Assembly: GCA_044841755.1 (NCBI GenBank)
Contig: JAXOFM010000003.1
Coordinates: 124,001-188,000 of the forward strand
Length of the DNA stretch: 64,000 nucleotides
Reading direction: 5' to 3'
Source: CAZAPO01 sp044841755
GTDB taxonomy: Bacteria > Bacteroidota > Bacteroidia > Flavobacteriales > Flavobacteriaceae
The position numbers were made by a program, and so were the translations under genes. Shown here piece by piece: positions 17,282 through 26,425 of the stretch (within the stretch, counting starts at the first letter, position 1; every line of letters starts with the position of its first letter). The notes below the pieces were generated by a model. It did no database searches and was not told where the DNA came from. It saw only the letters and a list, made by a program, of their open reading frames with translations.

Positions 17282-18403
17282 TTATATAATATTCTTTTTA
17301 TAAGTGCATCTTCTTTTAAAGGTTTTCGGATTAAAGTGTCTCCACAACTGATGGATGGCTGTATTCTCATCAAGTTCAGGACCACGAATACAATCTATAA
17401 CTCCTTTCTTTTCAAACTCTTTATAGTATTCATCAAATATAATAGCAGTTACTCCTTTGTTTTGGTGTTCTGGTAATACACCAATTAAATAGAAAGTTAT
17501 GGCAGCGATATGCTTTTTAGCATGTAAAAGATGCCTAAAACCAAATGGCCATAATTTACCTTTCATTTTTTGCAATGCAGTTGCAAATGATGGTGTAACA
17601 ATAGCAAATGCAATAAGTTTGTCATCTTTGTCAGTAACAAATTGTACAAATTCAGGATCTAAAAATCCAATAAATTTCTTTTTAAAGTACTCCTTTTGTC
17701 TATCATTTATATCCACGAAGGACTCTAAAACTGAATGTGATTTGGCAAACACATCAAACATTTCATTGGCACGAGGTAAAATATCTTTTGTAGAATTGAA
17801 CTTGACAACTTTATAACCATACCTTCTCTTTATTAAGGCAGATACTTTCTTAAATGTTGTAGGATCAATATCTGCAAATTTGAATTTGCTTTCACTATAA
17901 CCTTTCCCAAAAGTATAACCAAGAGATTCAAGGTGAGTGACATAATATGGATGGTTTTCCCAAGTAATCATGCTTCCAATATGATCGTTCCCTTCATAAA
18001 CAACGCCAACCTTGTCAAGATTTGAGAAACCTATCGGACCTTCAATAAATTCTAGATTGTTAGCTTTTCCAATTTCGTTCACTTTTTCAAGAAGTGCCTT
18101 AGTTACTTCAACATCATTAATAACATCAAACCAACCAAAACGCATCTTTTTAATGCCCTGATCTTTTACTTCAATCCAATTAATTAACGCTGCAATTCTA
18201 CCAACAATCTTTCCATTTTTATAGGCAAGAAAAAAGTGACCATCAGCATTATCAAAAACTGGATTTATATTTTTATCAAATGTCCTTACTTCTTCATTAA
18301 TTATTGGAGGTATCCAAAAATCTGAGTCTTTATATAGGGAAAATGGAAACTTGACAAACTTCTTCAAGTCCTTTTTAGAGTGTATCTCTTTTACTTCTAT
18401 CAT
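17282..18403 (-). CDS. GNAT-like acyltransferase family protein
   Basis: 373 residues. The N-terminal half (MIEVKEIHSKKDLKKFVKFPFSLY, ... FFLAYKNGKIVGRIAALIN) and C-terminal half (LIAFAIVTPS ... FYLIGVLPEHQNKGVTAIIFDEY) each look like a GNAT lobe; the last holds an acyl-CoA pocket pattern (HQNKGV, a variant of Q/RxxGxG/A). No signal peptide. It converges on the capB-like gene and shares a transcript with an outer membrane protein gene 5 nt upstream. From memory, the Caulobacter ceramide synthase is a GNAT-like N-acyltransferase, so an N-acyl transfer role on capnine or sphingoid base is a reasonable but untested inference. Confidence 0.65.
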   Translation of the reverse strand: MIEVKEIHSKKDLKKFVKFPFSLYKDSDFWIPPIINEEVRTFDKNINPVFDNADGHFFLAYKNGKIVGRIAALINWIEVKDQGIKKMRFGWFDVINDVEVTKALLEKVNEIGKANNLEFIEGPIGFSNLDKVGVVYEGNDHIGSMITWENHPYYVTHLESLGYTFGKGYSESKFKFADIDPTTFKKVSALIKRRYGYKVVKFNSTKDILPRANEMFDVFAKSHSVLESFVDINDRQKEYFKKKFIGFLDPEFVQFVTDKDDKLIAFAIVTPSFATALQKMKGKLWPFGFRHLLHAKKHIAAITFYLIGVLPEHQNKGVTAIIFDEYYKEFEKKGVIDCIRGPELDENTAIHQLWRHFNPKTFKRRCTYKKNII

Positions 18404-18408
18404 ATGTA

Positions 18409-19293
18409 TTATCTAATCCTTTCGTTATGGAAATCTAAGCGATATGAGGCACCAAAATTCACACTGAACACAGATGGTGTATCTTTTGTATTGAAGGTAA
18501 CTGCTGTGTCAAATTGGATGTCTTTGGAAAACAAAAAGGCACCACCTAGTCTAAACAAATTATCTGCATAAAAATCACTCTTTATCCCTTGAGTTTCTGC
18601 AAATACCACCCATTTAGGGTTAAAAGAATGGGTAAGTGTTAAGATGTAGTGAAAATCTGAATAATCCGTACCTAAGCGCTCTTTTATGAAATTGGTTACG
18701 AATACGAAGCCACCTGGGAAATTATTTTGTGTTGCAATCATAACCCTTGGGCTAATGCCATCTACTCCTGGTGCTAAAAACGGATTGTTTTTTTGGTCAT
18801 AATGCAAACCAGCACTTACTGCAACAGCTGGAACAAGTGATTTCCATTTGAATTTATAGTTATCATGGTAGCTGTAAAGGTTAGGCTTTTCTTCGCCTTC
18901 AAAGCGTTGAGGGTCAAACAATAAATATTTAGCTCCAAACACTAAACTTTTCATATTTGCTCTGTCAAAATCAGCGTTTACTGAAGAGAAGAATGTTTGC
19001 GTATCGTTTTGATATGTTCCTTCAACAAACGCTTCAAGTTCTTCCAGTAAAAAGCCATACCTCACCGCAAAATCAACTCCAAATCCTTCAACCTCATAAC
19101 TAGCTGCTGGTGTTCGTTTTTCTTTAATTATGTATGGACCAACTTCAAATTGCACTACATCTGTTCCTACAGAAAATGCACTACGAGAAACTCCAGGTCT
19201 GTTAGAGTTGATCACTTCTGTGTATTGCGAAAAAGCTTCTTTTGAAAAAATAAGGCAAAAAAGAAGTAATAAATAGGATTTATAAGCTTTCAT
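18409..19293 (-). CDS. Outer membrane beta-barrel protein, MetA/phenol-degradation transporter-like
   Basis: The start at 19293 begins the signal peptide MKAYKSYLLLLFCLIFSKEAFSQ; an in-frame upstream start at 19380 would bury it. About 294 residues. NSNRPGVSRSAFSVGTDVVQ opening the mature protein, then alternating amphipathic strands ending in the aromatic-rich NFGASYRLDF, match the PF13557-type putative transporter family of Bacteroidota. The substrate is unknown. The stop lies 5 nt before the GNAT-like gene, so the two are co-transcribed. A TACTTTTG -7 box sits at 19312-19319. Confidence 0.78.
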   Translation of the reverse strand: MKAYKSYLLLLFCLIFSKEAFSQYTEVINSNRPGVSRSAFSVGTDVVQFEVGPYIIKEKRTPAASYEVEGFGVDFAVRYGFLLEELEAFVEGTYQNDTQTFFSSVNADFDRANMKSLVFGAKYLLFDPQRFEGEEKPNLYSYHDNYKFKWKSLVPAVAVSAGLHYDQKNNPFLAPGVDGISPRVMIATQNNFPGGFVFVTNFIKERLGTDYSDFHYILTLTHSFNPKWVVFAETQGIKSDFYADNLFRLGGAFLFSKDIQFDTAVTFNTKDTPSVFSVNFGASYRLDFHNERIR

Positions 19294-19311
19294 GATCGAT
19301 TTGTTATTTTT

Positions 19312-19319
19312 CAAAAGTA
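19312..19319 (-). promoter_or_regulatory. Putative -7 box of the outer-membrane/GNAT operon
   Basis: TACTTTTG on the minus strand, 19 bp from the ATG at 19293; consistent with the downstream start. Confidence 0.45.
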
Positions 19320-19507
19320 CATGAATTTTTTCATTTCGGAAATTTATGTAACCTAATGAAAAAATTATATGGACTAACAAAGTGGTTAAAGATAAGAAGC
19401 TAAATTTTAAATATTTTCTAAATCAAAATTTAGGTTTTAACATCTGAAATATATTGATTTTATTATTTTTTTATGAAGTTAAAACGCAATTTAAATTTGA
19501 GGAATTG

Positions 19508-19515
19508 TATTTTTG
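19508..19515 (+). promoter_or_regulatory. Putative -7 box of the DUF4834-YfhO operon
   Basis: TATTTTTG 15 bp upstream of the ATG at 19531. The 237-bp gap back to 19293 is A/T-rich with nothing else recognisable. Confidence 0.45.
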
Positions 19516-19530
19516 AATAAATATTTTTAG

Positions 19531-19809
19531 ATGATACAGTTTGCTTCTGTAACAGGTTTTTTAAGAACCATTTTAATAATCTTGCTCATTTGGTATGGGA
19601 TGAGAGTTTTGGCTAGAATCTTTACACCTTTGTTAATGCGCTATGTAGCAAAAAAAGCTGAAAAACAATTTGGTCAGCAATTTAACCAACACCAGCGACC
19701 AAAAGAGTCAAAGAAAAAAGAAGGAGAAATATCTATAGACAAAATGCCTAATCAAAAGACTTCTAACAAAGATGTGGGTGAATATGTAGATTACGAAGAA
19801 ATTGATTAA
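19531..19809 (+). CDS. DUF4834 family small membrane protein
   Basis: 92 residues. One N-terminal transmembrane helix (FLRTILIILLIWYGMRVLARIF), then a charged cytoplasmic-type tail ending in DVGEYVDYEEID, the hallmark of the DUF4834 family in Flavobacteriia. Function is unknown. It begins a run of four same-strand genes and is separated from yfhO by 32 nt. Confidence 0.82.
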   Translation: MIQFASVTGFLRTILIILLIWYGMRVLARIFTPLLMRYVAKKAEKQFGQQFNQHQRPKESKKKEGEISIDKMPNQKTSNKDVGEYVDYEEID

Positions 19810-19841
19810 TTTTCTAAAAAAATAGTTTACCAACTTAATTC

Positions 19842-22301
19842 ATGAACTTTTCGATCAAAAAAAATCTTCCACACCTTCTGGTAATCATTGGTTTTGTGGT
19901 AGTCTCTCTATTATATTTTAATCCGGTTTTACAAGGCAAGCAGATATTCCAAAGTGATATTATGCAGTACATAGGAATGTCAAAACAACAAACCGAATTT
20001 AGAGACACTACTGGTGAAGAAACCTATTGGACTAACAGTGCATTTGGAGGAATGCCAACATACCAATTAGGTGCAAAGTATCCACATAATTATATCAAGA
20101 AGTTGGATCTTACATTAAGATTTTTACCACGACCTGCTGATTATTTGTTTTTATACTTGTTTGGGTTCTATATACTAATGTTAGTATTAAAAGTAGATTT
20201 TAAACTAGCTGCCTTAGGTGCTTTGGCTTTTGGTTTTTCTACGTATTTAATAATTATTTTAGGAGTAGGTCATAATAGTAAGGCACACGCTATTGCTTAT
20301 ATGCCGTTAGTACTTTCGGGAATACTACTCACATTTCAGAAAAAATATATTTGGGGCTTTCTACTCACAGCAGTGGCTATGGGATTAGAACTGGTTGCTA
20401 ACCACTATCAAATGACTTATTATTTGATGCTCTTGGTAATTGTTCTTGGTGTAGTTTATCTCATCGATGCTTATAAGAAGCAACAGTTATCTCATTTTTT
20501 TAAATCGGTCGGAATATTGGTTGGTTCTGTATTGTTGGGAATTGGATTGAATGCAACTAACATTATGGCAACTCAAGAGTATGTAAAAGAAAGTACTCGT
20601 GGAAAAAGTGAGTTAACCATTAACCCTGATAGAACACCAAAGGACGTTACCAATGGTTTAAGTAAAGATTATATAACCGAATACAGTTATGGCACCACAG
20701 AAAGTTTAAATCTGTTTATCCCGAGATTTATGGGTGGTGGTACTTTTGAAGATATTGGTAAAGATTCTAAAACTTATAATGCATTTATTAATCTAGGAGC
20801 CACTCCTGTCCAGGCATTAAATGAAGTAAAACAAGCACCAATGTATTGGGGACAGCAACCTATTGTTGAAGCTCCAGCTTATGTAGGTGCCGTTATATTG
20901 TTTTTGTTTGTATTGGGGCTTTTCTTAGTTAAAGGTAGACTCAAGTGGTGGCTTGTTGGTGGAGTGATTATGTCCTGGTTGCTTTCTCTAGGTAAGAATT
21001 TTGGATTGCTAACAGACTTGTTCATAGACTTCTTCCCCATGTATAACAAATTTAGAGCAGTAAGCTCTATACAAGTAATCTTAGAGTTATGCATTCCAAT
21101 ACTTGGGATTTTTGCATTGGTAAGATTATTTAACGATACAGTTAAGAAAGAAGAAAAGATTAAGTCATTGAAGTACGCTACAGCTATTACTGGAGGATTA
21201 GCTCTAGTTCTTTTATTATTTAAAGGAAGTCTTTTTGACTTTGCTGGAATACGAGACGGACAGTATATTCAAGCTTATGGTCAAAGTTTTATAGATGCTA
21301 TCAAAGAAGACCGAAAAGCTGTGCTATCTGCTGATACTATTAGAAGTTTAGTCTTAGTGCTTCTTACTGCTGGAGCTATTTGGATGTTCTTAAAAAATAA
21401 ACTATCTGAAAAATTAGTATTAGTATGTTTTGGAGTATTATTACTATTTGATCTTGTAGGTATTGATCGTCGTTATGTAAATGAAGAGAATTTTGTTTCG
21501 GCAATTCAGGTGCAAAAACCTTATCAAGCAAATGCTTTAGATCAGGAAATATTAAAAGACAAATCTCACTACAGAGTTTATGATCTTACAACTGGAAATA
21601 CTAGACCTAATTATTTTCATAACTCACTGAATGGCTATCACGCCGCTAAAATGAGGCGTTATAATGAGTTATTTGATTTTCACATACAGCGTAATAATAT
21701 TGAGGTATTAAATATGCTGAATACCAAGTATATTATTGCTCAGGGACAAGATGGTAATCCAACAATCTATAATAATCCTGATGCGAATGGGAATGCTTGG
21801 TTTGTTGAAAGGGTCACGAAATTAGCATCTGCTAATGAAGAAATCGTAAGATTAGATAGTTTAAACACAAAAATAGAAGCTGTATTTTCAGGCGTTACTG
21901 ATGCTCAGGCATTGGAAAAAATGAGGCCTTCTGAAATTTTTGAATACCAAAATGATTCTACTTCTAGTATAAATTTGGTTGAAATAAAACCTAATTATTT
22001 GAAGTACGAATCTGATAATGAAAATAATGGATATGCGATTTTTTCTGAAAACTATTATGGTGATGGTTGGCAAGCTTATATAGATGGACAAGAAGTTGAC
22101 CATTCACGAGTGAACTATATACTAAGAGGAATGGAAATACCGTCAGGTAATCATACCATAGAATTCAAGTTTGAACCACAAGTGGTTAAAACCGGAAGTA
22201 GTATTGCTTTAGGAAGCTCGGTTTTATTAGCATTATTAATCGTTGGAGGAATATATTATCAAGTTAGAACAAGAGAATCTAAACCTACCGAAAGTGCGTA
22301 A
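19842..22301 (+). CDS. YfhO-family polytopic membrane glycosyltransferase-like protein
   Basis: 819 residues with about a dozen predicted membrane helices from residue 10 to 560, then a soluble C-terminal region (ENYYGDGWQAYIDG ... RGMEIPSGNHTIEFKF) and one last helix. This is the PF09586 (YfhO) architecture, related to GT-C enzymes that use lipid-linked sugars at the outer face of the inner membrane; Bacillus YfhO glycosylates lipoteichoic acid. The Gram-negative target is unknown. Its stop codon overlaps the start of the next glycosyltransferase gene, suggesting joint action in making or decorating a surface glycan. Confidence 0.87.
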   Translation: MNFSIKKNLPHLLVIIGFVVVSLLYFNPVLQGKQIFQSDIMQYIGMSKQQTEFRDTTGEETYWTNSAFGGMPTYQLGAKYPHNYIKKLDLTLRFLPRPADYLFLYLFGFYILMLVLKVDFKLAALGALAFGFSTYLIIILGVGHNSKAHAIAYMPLVLSGILLTFQKKYIWGFLLTAVAMGLELVANHYQMTYYLMLLVIVLGVVYLIDAYKKQQLSHFFKSVGILVGSVLLGIGLNATNIMATQEYVKESTRGKSELTINPDRTPKDVTNGLSKDYITEYSYGTTESLNLFIPRFMGGGTFEDIGKDSKTYNAFINLGATPVQALNEVKQAPMYWGQQPIVEAPAYVGAVILFLFVLGLFLVKGRLKWWLVGGVIMSWLLSLGKNFGLLTDLFIDFFPMYNKFRAVSSIQVILELCIPILGIFALVRLFNDTVKKEEKIKSLKYATAITGGLALVLLLFKGSLFDFAGIRDGQYIQAYGQSFIDAIKEDRKAVLSADTIRSLVLVLLTAGAIWMFLKNKLSEKLVLVCFGVLLLFDLVGIDRRYVNEENFVSAIQVQKPYQANALDQEILKDKSHYRVYDLTTGNTRPNYFHNSLNGYHAAKMRRYNELFDFHIQRNNIEVLNMLNTKYIIAQGQDGNPTIYNNPDANGNAWFVERVTKLASANEEIVRLDSLNTKIEAVFSGVTDAQALEKMRPSEIFEYQNDSTSSINLVEIKPNYLKYESDNENNGYAIFSENYYGDGWQAYIDGQEVDHSRVNYILRGMEIPSGNHTIEFKFEPQVVKTGSSIALGSSVLLALLIVGGIYYQVRTRESKPTESA

Positions 22302-23574
22302 AAAGGCACTCATAATTACTTATTATTGGCCGCCAGCAGGTGGTCCAGGAGTTCAGCGTTGGTTGAAGTTTGTGAAATATCTTCGTGATTATGATGTAGA
22401 GCCCATTGTTTATGTTCCTGAAAATCCGAGTTACCCAATTATAGATGAAAGCTTCTTAGATGAGATTCCGGAGGGAATTGAAGTTATTAAACAATCTATT
22501 AATGAGCCATATAAGCTTGCTGGAAAGTTTTCTGCTAAGAGCACTACAATTAGTAAGGGAATTATTAAAGACTCCAAAAGGCAATCCTTTAAAGAAAAGC
22601 TGATGCTTTTTGTTAGGGGAAATTTTTTTATTCCAGATGCACGAAAGGCTTGGGTGAAACCTTCAGTTGGATTTTTAATGAACTATTTGTCCGAAAATGG
22701 TATAGATACTATAATCACTACAGGGCCACCGCATAGCTTACATTTGATAGGACTTCAATTAAAAAATAAGTTGAATTGTAAATGGATTGCGGATTTTAGA
22801 GATCCATGGACAACCATAGGATATCATAAAAAATTAAAACTGCTTCCTTTTACTAAATCAAAACATAAAAGACTAGAAGCAAGAGTTTTAAATACTGCAG
22901 ATCAAATAGTGGTTACAAGTCCCACAACAATGTCTGAATTTGAAGTCATAACAAACAAACCAATTGAGGTAATCACTAATGGCTATGACGTAAATAGTGT
23001 AAACGATTTTGAAATGGATAAAAAGTTTACACTGGCGCATATTGGTTCTCTATTATCAGAAAGAAATCCAGAAATTTTATGGAAGGTTTTAAGTGATATT
23101 GCTAGAGATGATAAAGTGTTCCAGTCTCAGTTTCAATTGAATTTAGTTGGAGCTGTAAGTAATGAAATATTAGAAGCTCTAGAAGTCTATGACTTATCTC
23201 AATTTGTAAATCTAGTTGGTTATGTGAGTCATGAGGAGGCTATTAAGTATCAAAAGCAATCTCAAGTGCTCTTGCTTATTGAGATAGATTCAGAGGATAC
23301 TAAGTGTATAATTCCAGGAAAATTGTTCGAATATATGGCTTCCAACAGACCAATATTGGCAATAGGTCCTGAAGGTTCAGATATCGAAAGTGTTTTAACT
23401 TCAACAAATACAGGAACTTTTTATACTTATGATGCTTACCAAGAGTTAAGAGATAAAATTTTAGGGTACTTTGAAGCGTTTAGAAAGGGTAAATTAAAAA
23501 GTCATGCTGTAGGTTTGCAGCAATACAGTAGGAAGATGTTAACTAAGAAACTCGCGGGCATTATTCATAATTAG
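22294..23574 (+). CDS. Glycosyltransferase (GT4-like)
   Basis: About 426 residues. GTG at 22294 is chosen because it overlaps the YfhO stop by 8 nt and puts the first strand (KKALIITYYWPPAGGPGVQRW) at the N-terminus; the in-frame TTG at 22243 would overlap by 59 nt. The GGPGVQRW loop and the C-terminal donor-binding region (IPGKLFEYMASNRPILAIGPEGSDIE) with a Glu in the expected place are typical of GT-B retaining enzymes of family 4. Cytoplasmic face of the inner membrane. Sugar donor and acceptor unknown. Confidence 0.87.
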   Translation: MRKKALIITYYWPPAGGPGVQRWLKFVKYLRDYDVEPIVYVPENPSYPIIDESFLDEIPEGIEVIKQSINEPYKLAGKFSAKSTTISKGIIKDSKRQSFKEKLMLFVRGNFFIPDARKAWVKPSVGFLMNYLSENGIDTIITTGPPHSLHLIGLQLKNKLNCKWIADFRDPWTTIGYHKKLKLLPFTKSKHKRLEARVLNTADQIVVTSPTTMSEFEVITNKPIEVITNGYDVNSVNDFEMDKKFTLAHIGSLLSERNPEILWKVLSDIARDDKVFQSQFQLNLVGAVSNEILEALEVYDLSQFVNLVGYVSHEEAIKYQKQSQVLLLIEIDSEDTKCIIPGKLFEYMASNRPILAIGPEGSDIESVLTSTNTGTFYTYDAYQELRDKILGYFEAFRKGKLKSHAVGLQQYSRKMLTKKLAGIIHN

Positions 23575-23577
23575 TCT

Positions 23578-25032
23578 ATGGGAATAGTACAAAACCAATC
23601 TTTTAAAAATACGATCATAACTTATTTAGGTTTTGGTATTGGGGCTATTAATATTCTATTTCTTTACACCAAGTTTCTTCCGGATGATTATCACGGATTA
23701 GTGGCTTTTGTGTTATCAACTGCCAATATTATGATGCCCTTGTTTGCTTTAGGCGTTCACAATGCTATTGTGAAGTTTTACTCATCGTTCAGGACAAGAA
23801 ACAATATTAATAGCTTTCTCACACTAATGTTGTTTCTTCCTCTTTTGGTCATCATTCCTGTTGGATTAATTGGAGCCGCAAGTTTTGATTTTATTGTTGA
23901 AATTCTCTCTAAGGAGAATGAAATAGTAGGCAATTATGTATGGTTAATATACATTGCTGCTATTTGTTTTGCCTATTTTGAAGTGTTCTATTCGTGGGTT
24001 AAAGTGCAAATGCAGAGCGTATTTGGAAACTTTATGAAAGAGGTTTTTCATCGTATCTGCATTCTTTTACTATTTGTACTTATTCATTTTAATTACTTAG
24101 CGGTTGAAGAGTTTATATATGGTGTAGTGATTGTGTATGCATTAAGAACTTTCATCATGAAGATCTATGCATTTACTATTAGACGACCAATGTTGCGATT
24201 TGGTAAGATTCCTAATTTATATTCGGTTATTAAATACACTTTGTTGATTATTATTGCTGGTTCCGTTGCAAATATTATTCTGGAAATTGATAAGTTCATG
24301 ATAGGACAGTACATAGAAATTGAAAAGGTGGCTTACTATGGTGTGGCTATTTATATTGCGACTACAATTGGTGTCCCTGCGCGATCAATGCATCAAATTA
24401 CAAGTCCGATTACTGCTAAGTTCTTAAACGATAAAAACTTTGATGAGCTAAGTATTTTATATAAAAAGAGTTCATTGAATCTGTTTATTATTAGCGGACT
24501 TATTTTTGTTCTTATTGTGTTAAATATTAATCAATTATATCTATTAATTCCTGAAAAGTTTAGTGGTGGTTTATTAGTAGTTTTTTTAATAGGTATTGCA
24601 AAGCTCACAGATAACCTTATTGGAAACAACAATGCTATTTTATTTAACAGTGATTATTATAGAGTAGCTCTTACCTTAGGAGCGTTTCTTGCTGTGATTA
24701 CAATTTTGTTCAACATGATTTTGATACCTAAGTATGGTATTGATGGAGCTGCAATTGCAACCTTTTTAGCTATAGTGATCTACAACATTACAAAACTTGG
24801 TTTTGTATATAGTAAGTTTAAAATGAGTCCGTTTAGTTTAGGAACATTAAAGACGCTAATTTTAATAATATTATTGGTCGCCGGTTTCTATTTTTGGGAG
24901 TTCTCTTTTCATCCAATTGCTAATATTGGTTTAAAGTCGTTAATAGTAGGAATAATATATGTTTTGATAATTTATAAGATGAACTATTCTGAAGATATTA
25001 CAACTATTCTTAATAAGTATCTTAAGAATTAA
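23578..25032 (+). CDS. Polysaccharide/lipid-linked oligosaccharide flippase (MATE/Wzx-like)
   Basis: 484 residues with about 12-14 predicted transmembrane helices and little soluble sequence. The N-terminal NTIITYLGFGIGAINILFLY and the internal ITSPITAKFLNDKNFDELSILYKKSS are typical of the polysaccharide biosynthesis (MOP) superfamily in Bacteroidota. It starts 3 nt after the glycosyltransferase stop, so it likely moves the glycan built by that enzyme across the inner membrane. It is the last gene of the operon. Confidence 0.87.
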   Translation: MGIVQNQSFKNTIITYLGFGIGAINILFLYTKFLPDDYHGLVAFVLSTANIMMPLFALGVHNAIVKFYSSFRTRNNINSFLTLMLFLPLLVIIPVGLIGAASFDFIVEILSKENEIVGNYVWLIYIAAICFAYFEVFYSWVKVQMQSVFGNFMKEVFHRICILLLFVLIHFNYLAVEEFIYGVVIVYALRTFIMKIYAFTIRRPMLRFGKIPNLYSVIKYTLLIIIAGSVANIILEIDKFMIGQYIEIEKVAYYGVAIYIATTIGVPARSMHQITSPITAKFLNDKNFDELSILYKKSSLNLFIISGLIFVLIVLNINQLYLLIPEKFSGGLLVVFLIGIAKLTDNLIGNNNAILFNSDYYRVALTLGAFLAVITILFNMILIPKYGIDGAAIATFLAIVIYNITKLGFVYSKFKMSPFSLGTLKTLILIILLVAGFYFWEFSFHPIANIGLKSLIVGIIYVLIIYKMNYSEDITTILNKYLKN

Positions 25033-25037
25033 AAGAA

Positions 25038-25072
25038 AATCCTGCAAGCTTGAAGTGAATGCTTACAGGATT
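25038..25072. terminator. Hairpin between the flippase and the basic secreted protein gene
   Basis: AATCCTG (25038-25044) pairs with CAGGATT (25066-25072), with a further CAAGC/GCTT(A) pairing inside. A T-rich tail follows only on the minus strand, so it probably ends the minus-strand gene, with possible use from the plus side. Confidence 0.6.
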
Positions 25073-25105
25073 GTTCAACTAACTAACCAAAAAATTATAT
25101 TAAAT

Positions 25106-26287
25106 CTAATTGCGTCGTCTAGAAGATCTAGCTTGTGGTGTTTTAGGACTACTAGCTCTAGACTTGTGTCTTATTCGTTCCGAAGTTCGTTTTGAACTTG
25201 CTTTAGAACTTTTACTTCGTTGTGGAGAACGTTGTTTAACTTGTTGTTTACGTTTACTGCTACTCGATCTTTGATTTACTTTAGGCTTAGACGTAGTTCT
25301 CGACTTTGCGCTTACTCTTGACTCAGAAGTTCTCCTAACTTTAGAGTTAACTCTAGGAGTAGTTGTTTTTCTTTCTAATTTTTGTGAGCGTTGTTGTGTT
25401 GTAGCTCTTCTTGGAGTAGAAGATCTGTTTACAGTTCTTTCTCTTGAAACCACTCTGTCATTGGTTCCTCTTCGTTGTCTTTGAGTAATACCTTCATTTC
25501 TACTTCTATTGCTTCTAGCTTGATCAGTGCTGGCAATTCTTCTACTTCTTTGTAAATTCTCATTACTTCTTCTACCAGTCCTACTTTGTATGTATCTGTC
25601 ACTACGTCTAGTGCTTCTTTGTGCTACAGCACCTCTTCGACTAGAGCTATAATTGACTCTAGGTCTAAAGTTATCTCTGTACGGTCTATAATATGTATGT
25701 CTAATAGGTTGGTAATAACGTCTGTATGGTCTATTAAATACAATACAGAAGTCTACTAATGGTCTAGCATAATATCTGTGCCATGGTCTAACAACATAAT
25801 ACCTGTTAAAAGTATTGATGTATCCAGTACAGTGTGAGAATCTGTTATAAGCATTGTAGTGCACATATAAACCACCAACTCGTGTTACGTATCCATAACC
25901 GTTATAGTTAATGCGAACATTTCCAGCTCTTGTAATACGACCATAATAATCGTAATAAATAGGAACGTTTTCTATTTGAATTACTGCACCAAAGTCATCA
26001 TATTGTACATAAGCATCATAGCCATATCCTGTATTGAAACTAATACTAGCACCTCCAAAATCTGCATAAGCACTAAATCTAGGCCCATAACCAAGAACAT
26101 TAAAATCAAATTGTCCATCTGGGAAGACCGCAAACTCAATTCCGTCCTCGACAAAAATGAAAGAATTACCATATCCTCTAACAAATGTTGAATATGAATT
26201 ATGTTCAAAACTGTTGGTGGTTGTAGTTGCACTAACAGGTATTCCAACTAGGAACACACTTGCTAAAATTAATAGTAATCTTTTCAT
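25106..26287 (-). CDS. Secreted protein with 16-residue repeats and Arg/Ser-rich basic tail
   Basis: 393 residues. Signal peptide MKRLLLILASVFLVGIPVSA. Residues about 40-70 hold FVEDGIEFAVFPDGQFDFNVLG, a block shared with the protein at 28648. Residues about 95-150 carry tandem 16-residue units of the type DYYGRITRAGNVRINY and NGYGYVTRVGGLYVHY. Tyr/Arg-rich sequence follows (WHRYYARP, RRYYQPIRHTYYRPYRDNF), and from about residue 205 to the end the protein is almost entirely Arg, Ser, Lys, Thr and Gln, an extreme positive charge for an exported protein. I know no assigned function. Binding to negatively charged surface polymer or DNA would fit but is speculation. A sigma-54-like promoter lies 71-88 bp upstream. 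Confidence 0.75.
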   Translation of the reverse strand: MKRLLLILASVFLVGIPVSATTTTNSFEHNSYSTFVRGYGNSFIFVEDGIEFAVFPDGQFDFNVLGYGPRFSAYADFGGASISFNTGYGYDAYVQYDDFGAVIQIENVPIYYDYYGRITRAGNVRINYNGYGYVTRVGGLYVHYNAYNRFSHCTGYINTFNRYYVVRPWHRYYARPLVDFCIVFNRPYRRYYQPIRHTYYRPYRDNFRPRVNYSSSRRGAVAQRSTRRSDRYIQSRTGRRSNENLQRSRRIASTDQARSNRSRNEGITQRQRRGTNDRVVSRERTVNRSSTPRRATTQQRSQKLERKTTTPRVNSKVRRTSESRVSAKSRTTSKPKVNQRSSSSKRKQQVKQRSPQRSKSSKASSKRTSERIRHKSRASSPKTPQARSSRRRN

Positions 26288-26356
26288 CTCTGTAAAGTTT
26301 TAATGTTACGCTGAACAATTTTTAAACTGCTCGTTTTTTGTTGATACTTTTTATTT

Positions 26357-26375
26357 ACCAAGCATCGTGCCAAAA
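26357..26375 (-). promoter_or_regulatory. Sigma-54-like promoter of the basic secreted protein gene
   Basis: On the minus strand TTTTGGCACGAT (26375-26364) is followed by GC and TTGG (26361-26358). GG and the -13 G are 12 bases apart as in sigma-54 promoters (TTGGCAC-N5-TTGC). The same 12-mer stands 74 bp before the paralogous gene. Confidence 0.6.
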
Positions 26376-26425
26376 AATTAGATGTTATTTTTTGAATCCT
26401 CATTTTTAACTTTATCTTTAAAACT

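Noticed and set aside
17768..17784. TTGGCACGAGG, a sigma-54-like -24 sequence
   Set aside because: It lies within the GNAT-like coding region on the opposite strand, has no proper -12 element and no gene start nearby.
25106..25700. Repetitive-looking DNA as a CRISPR or satellite array
   Set aside because: There are no regularly spaced identical repeats; the pattern comes from Arg/Ser codons in the basic tail.
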